7,498 nt of DNA from Kingella sp. (in: b-proteobacteria) (GTDB lineage Bacteria > Pseudomonadota > Gammaproteobacteria > Burkholderiales > Neisseriaceae), in NCBI RefSeq assembly GCF_030527935.1, contig NZ_JAUMZV010000063.1, positions 1 through 7,498 on the forward strand, given 5' to 3'. A program made the position numbers and the translations under genes. Positions 5,307 to 7,498 of the stretch are shown piece after piece. The notes under the pieces were generated by a model. It did no database searches. It was not told the origin of the DNA and saw nothing but the letters and a program-made list of their open reading frames with translations. How positions within the stretch are numbered: the first letter of the stretch is position 1; each line of letters opens with the position of its first letter.

Positions 5307-6180
5307 ATGAACCATCTTACCGCACTTTATCTACCAAATTGACGATTTTTGCAAAGAATTTGAACCACAATTTCAGCAAACCCTTTTATTCAAGCCCAAT
5401 GGGCGAAACAGAAAATGCTGCATCAGCACCGCCGAAATTATTACCGTATAGATTTATTTCCACCATATCCGTATGCGAGATTTCAAAAGCTATTATCTGT
5501 GGCAGATAAAACCATCTACAAAGACGCATTCCCAACCATGCCTAGTTATAACCGTTTTGTGGAACTGACTCGCAGAGCCTTACCCGCTATGTTGGTGTTT
5601 CTCACCACACAAATGGGTGAATGTACGGGTATCAGCGTAGTGGATTCCACAGCTCTTCCTGTGTGCCACAACCGCCGTATTCATTCGCATAAGGTGTTTA
5701 AGGGAATTGCCCAACGGGGCAAAAGCAGCATGGGTTGGTTTTATGGTTTTAAGCTGCATGCTGTGTTTAACCACTTGGGAGAGCTGGTTAGCTTTTTCCT
5801 AAGCGCAGGCAATATGGATGACCGTAAGGGGTTGAAACAGATGATTGGCAAACTGTTTGGTACGTTGATTGGCGATAGGGGTTACATTGGCAAAGAACTG
5901 GGGCAATGGTTGAAAGAGCAATATGGCATTACGCTGCTAACCAAAAAACAAAAAGGGAATGAAAGCGCAAAGCTACTCAGCTGAACAGAAGTATCTGTTA
6001 AAAAGACGGGGTGTGGTGGAAACGATTTTTGACCAGTTGAAGAACTTATGCCAGATTGAACATACTCACCATCGTTCTGAGTGTGGGTTTCTCTTGAATC
6101 TGATTTCTGGGTTGGCTGCTTATTGTTTGTTTCCGTATAAACCGCAGATGTTTGGGCGGGGTGGTTTGATTGGTGGATAG
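5307..6180 (+). pseudogene. IS982-family transposase pseudogene
   Basis: The start ATG at 5307 reads MNHLTALY. Homology then moves to a second frame at about 5331 (YQIDDFCKEFEPQFQQ), which meets an in-frame TAG at 5449-5451. It shifts again between about 5480 and 5520 into the longest open segment (5415-5984), and once more near the A-rich run at 5943-5955 into the final segment, starting MKAQSYSAEQ and ending at 6180. All three catalytic residues survive in different segments: Asp in VVDST (5643-5645), Asp in LIGDRGYIGK (5874-5876) and Glu in RGVVETIFDQLKN (6019-6021). Three frameshifts plus a nonsense codon make programmed frameshifting an unlikely explanation. Identity with IS982 is inferred from the recalled family pattern (SYNRFVEL, CHNRRIHSHKVF, IFDQLKN) and is firm. 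Confidence 0.88.
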
Positions 6181-6181
6181 G

Positions 6182-6203
6182 GGGGCTTATCCCGAACTCA
6201 CGT
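6182..6203 (-). repeat. Right terminal inverted repeat of IS982-family element
   Basis: On the minus strand it reads ACGTGAGTTCGGGATAAG then CCCC, matching the left end. It starts two bases after the last transposase stop codon. Confidence 0.85.
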
Positions 6204-6210
6204 TATTATA

Positions 6211-6253
6211 AAGGCAGCCTGAAAACGTTGAAACATCGTTTTCAGGCTGCCTT
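6211..6253. repeat. Perfect DUS hairpin
   Basis: Perfect DUS copies at 6212-6223 (+) and 6241-6252 (-) lie within a perfect 17-bp inverted repeat (6211-6227 with 6237-6253) around a 9-base loop. It starts only seven bases outside the IS982 right end. The stem is stable but no long T-run follows on either strand. Confidence 0.9.
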
Positions 6254-6372
6254 AGGCATGGTTTATTTTTTGCCAGCGCAGGCGTTTCGCCGCCTACCAC
6301 GAGCAGGGGCAAGCCCCTGCACCCCACCCCACCGCAGCCCAGCCATCCGCTGTTCCATTTAGCCATCATATT
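6254..6372. other. Noncoding stretch with a small palindrome
   Basis: No gene is supported here. The stretch contains GCAGGGG (6303-6309) facing CCCCTGC (6314-6320) across CAAG, a compact 7-bp hairpin, followed by a C-rich run. A minus-strand frame runs through it but is only a translation of this DNA and two DUS. Confidence 0.5.
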
Positions 6373-6384
6373 TTCAGGCTGCCT
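6373..6384 (-). repeat. DNA uptake sequence after the permease gene
   Basis: A perfect DUS on the minus strand lies 16 bases after the TauE/SafE stop codon, in the orientation it would have in the transcript. Confidence 0.85.
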
Positions 6385-6400
6385 TACATGATTGATTGCG

Positions 6401-7162
6401 CTACCGCCATCCTGCCCAGCCCTGCCACATCGCATACACCCCCAACGCCAACAGCATCATCGCCACCACATGATTAAACATCCCCTGCAGCAACCGCTGC
6501 CGAATATGCCCGCCCAGCCACACAAACCCCAGCGACACCACCAACACCACCCCCAACAGCGACCAATCCTTCGCCCCAAAGCTCCGCAGCACAGGAAACA
6601 GCACCACCACCTGCGTCAATTTCGTAATCAAAATGCTGATGTTGTTCACCATCACCATTTCCGTTTTATTGCGCCCCGTACCCAGCAAATAAATCATCAA
6701 AAACGCCACAATCGCATTGGTAACCCCGCCCACAACCCCCGCCACAAAGCCAAATGCCAGCATCGTCCCCCGCCCACGCCCAAAGCGAATGCGAAAACGG
6801 CTGTATTGCGTTGCCACATAAAACAGCAGCGTAACCCCCAAAAACATTTTCAGCGCAGGCTCAGGAAACACCAACAGCAGCTTCACCCCAATCAACCCGC
6901 CCACAAAACTGCTCACAAACAACGGCAAAAACGCCCTGCCATAGCCCAACACATTGCGCCAAAAGCCATCGCCCGAACGCAGCATCACCACATTCAACAC
7001 CATGCACGGCACCACCACCATCGCCACCGCCACTTTCAACGGATAAAACCCCGCCACCACCGCCGTGCCCACAATCGGATAACCAAAGCCCGTAATTCCA
7101 TGCAGCAGCGCACCCACCACAAAGAAAAACAGAATAATGTAATCGTCCGTCGACCAAGCCAT
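6401..7162 (-). CDS. TauE/SafE-family membrane permease
   Basis: This 253-residue, very hydrophobic protein fits the TauE/SafE (TSUP) family of inner-membrane exporters. Members move sulfite, sulfoacetate or other organosulfur anions. The substrate here cannot be told. About eight hydrophobic segments are visible, near residues 8-24, 28-60, 76-98, 103-119, 133-160, 172-191, 201-217 and 231-248. Two equivalent glycine-rich motifs mark the internal repeat: HGITGFGYPIVGT at 21-33 and GFVAGVVGGVTNAIV at 138-152. The length is normal. The start at 7162-7160 is supported by AGGAAAGG about six bases upstream. A TATACT -10-like box lies on the minus strand at 7198-7193, without a good -35. It stands alone, with IS debris on both sides and no sulfur-metabolism gene near by. 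Confidence 0.88.
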   Translation of the reverse strand: MAWSTDDYIILFFFVVGALLHGITGFGYPIVGTAVVAGFYPLKVAVAMVVVPCMVLNVVMLRSGDGFWRNVLGYGRAFLPLFVSSFVGGLIGVKLLLVFPEPALKMFLGVTLLFYVATQYSRFRIRFGRGRGTMLAFGFVAGVVGGVTNAIVAFLMIYLLGTGRNKTEMVMVNNISILITKLTQVVVLFPVLRSFGAKDWSLLGVVLVVSLGFVWLGGHIRQRLLQGMFNHVVAMMLLALGVYAMWQGWAGWR

Positions 7163-7251
7163 CTCGTGCCTTTCCTATGTCAAAAGCGCGACAGTATAAA
7201 AACAAAGAAAACAGCGGATTAGATTGTTTCTTTATATGGGTTAGACGCAAA

Positions 7252-7291
7252 AGGCAGCCCGAAAACGCTATTTCCCATTTTCAGGCTGCCG
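7252..7291. repeat. Inverted pair of imperfect DUS
   Basis: A DUS with one mismatch (T to C) at 7252-7263 (+) faces one with a terminal mismatch at 7280-7291 (-). They could form a hairpin with a 16-base loop upstream of the permease gene. Confidence 0.7.
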
Positions 7292-7445
7292 TAAGAACCT
7301 GTATTCACTATTTTCATAGGTATCTTTAATGCCCCAAAAACGTGGCTACTGCGTTAAAAATGTTCGCAAGGTGTCCAACCTTGCTGTGCTTTTTGCCTTG
7401 TATCCGCGTTTTTATGTCATCAAATCTGCCTATGCAAATAATGAA
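7292..7445. other. Noncoding stretch, unexplained
   Basis: Together with 7163-7291 this makes a region of over 300 bases without a gene. I see no supported coding sequence. A minus-strand frame is open for about 37 codons (7443 to 7333) but has no start codon or ribosome site. A 7-bp hairpin, GCAAGGT (7366-7372) with ACCTTGC (7378-7384), is present. The position beside an IS tip suggests either IS-derived or repeated intergenic DNA. Confidence 0.4.
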
Positions 7446-7481
7446 GGGGCTGTCCTAGATAACTCAGGAAATTCACATTAA
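7446..7481 (+). mobile_element. Tip of an IS1016-like element
   Basis: GGGGCTGTCCTAGATAACT (7446-7464) matches my recollection of the terminal repeat of IS1016, an IS1595-group element found in Neisseria and Haemophilus. The following bases, to TTAA at 7481, also resemble its subterminal region. Then the sequence changes to an IS5-like end. Confidence 0.5.
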
Positions 7482-7498
7482 GAGACCTTTGCAAAATT
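7482..7498 (+). mobile_element. End of an IS5-family element (cut by window edge)
   Basis: GAGACCTTTGCAAAATT at the window edge is the terminal sequence I associate with Neisseria IS5-family elements (IS1106-like). It directly follows TTAA, which fits the four-base C/T-TAR target preference of IS5. The element itself lies outside the window. Confidence 0.55.

Larger units (their letters stand above)
5211..6203 (+). mobile_element. IS982-family insertion sequence (inactive)
   Basis: The element is about 993 bp, the usual size for the family, and is bounded by imperfect inverted repeats of 21-22 bases (5211-5231 and 6182-6203) sharing TTCGGGATAA and a C-run. It encodes one DDE transposase on the plus strand, now broken. 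No clear target duplication is seen. The left flank is IS4-family DNA and the right flank is a DUS hairpin, so a deletion after insertion is likely. Confidence 0.85.

Noticed and set aside
5943..5959. Programmed frameshifting at the A-rich run in the IS982 transposase
   Set aside because: The gene also has two other frameshifts and a TAG, and IS982 transposases are normally a single frame, so decay is simpler.
6187..6435. An 82-codon minus-strand frame
   Set aside because: It is made of DUS translations, the IS982 end and the palindrome, with no start signal.
6392..7222. A 276-codon plus-strand His/Pro/Gln-rich frame
   Set aside because: The composition is the complement of a hydrophobic membrane-protein gene. 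The TauE/SafE gene on the other strand explains the region.

Overview
The window reads as a chromosomal segment of a Neisseriaceae bacterium, most likely Kingella or a close relative. The main evidence is the 12-mer AGGCAGCCTGAA, which is the Kingella-type dialect of the Neisseriaceae DNA uptake sequence (DUS). It occurs 13 times in perfect form and 6 more times with one mismatch. The genus rests on recalled DUS dialects, not on a database search.

Layout, left to right. (1) 1-255: the 5' end of an IS481-like transposase gene on the minus strand, cut by the window edge. (2) 403-3489: four chromosomal genes, all on the minus strand: a small putative lipoprotein (3082-3489), a small exported protein of unknown function (2403-2930), ispF of the MEP isoprenoid pathway (1803-2282) and dnaJ (452-1612). 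dnaJ has a convincing heat-shock (sigma-32-type) promoter and ends in a hairpin terminator. (3) 3707-4663, plus strand: an NAD-dependent L-lactate dehydrogenase gene with a clear ribosome binding site and a strong intrinsic terminator. (4) About 4720-6203: insertion-sequence debris. It holds the frameshifted, truncated start of an IS4-family (DUF4372-like) transposase gene, then an IS982-family element of about 993 bp with both terminal inverted repeats but a broken transposase gene. (5) 6401-7162, minus strand: a TauE/SafE-type eight-helix membrane permease. (6) 7163-7498: noncoding DNA, ending in what looks like the tip of an IS1016-like element interrupted at a TTAA by the end of an IS5-family element.

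The genes do not form one pathway. They are separate housekeeping or metabolic functions (protein folding, isoprenoid precursors, fermentation, anion export) separated by DUS-rich gaps and IS remnants. DUS copies are often in inverted pairs at gene ends. In two genes the TAG stop codon is partly built from a DUS, and one DUS is translated inside a gene.

I found no convincing new biological system. The most worthwhile observations are the sigma-32-type promoter of dnaJ, the DUS-derived stop codons and competing DUS hairpins, the lactate dehydrogenase lacking the usual fructose-bisphosphate-site residues, the nested IS structure at the right edge, and two small uncharacterised exported proteins.
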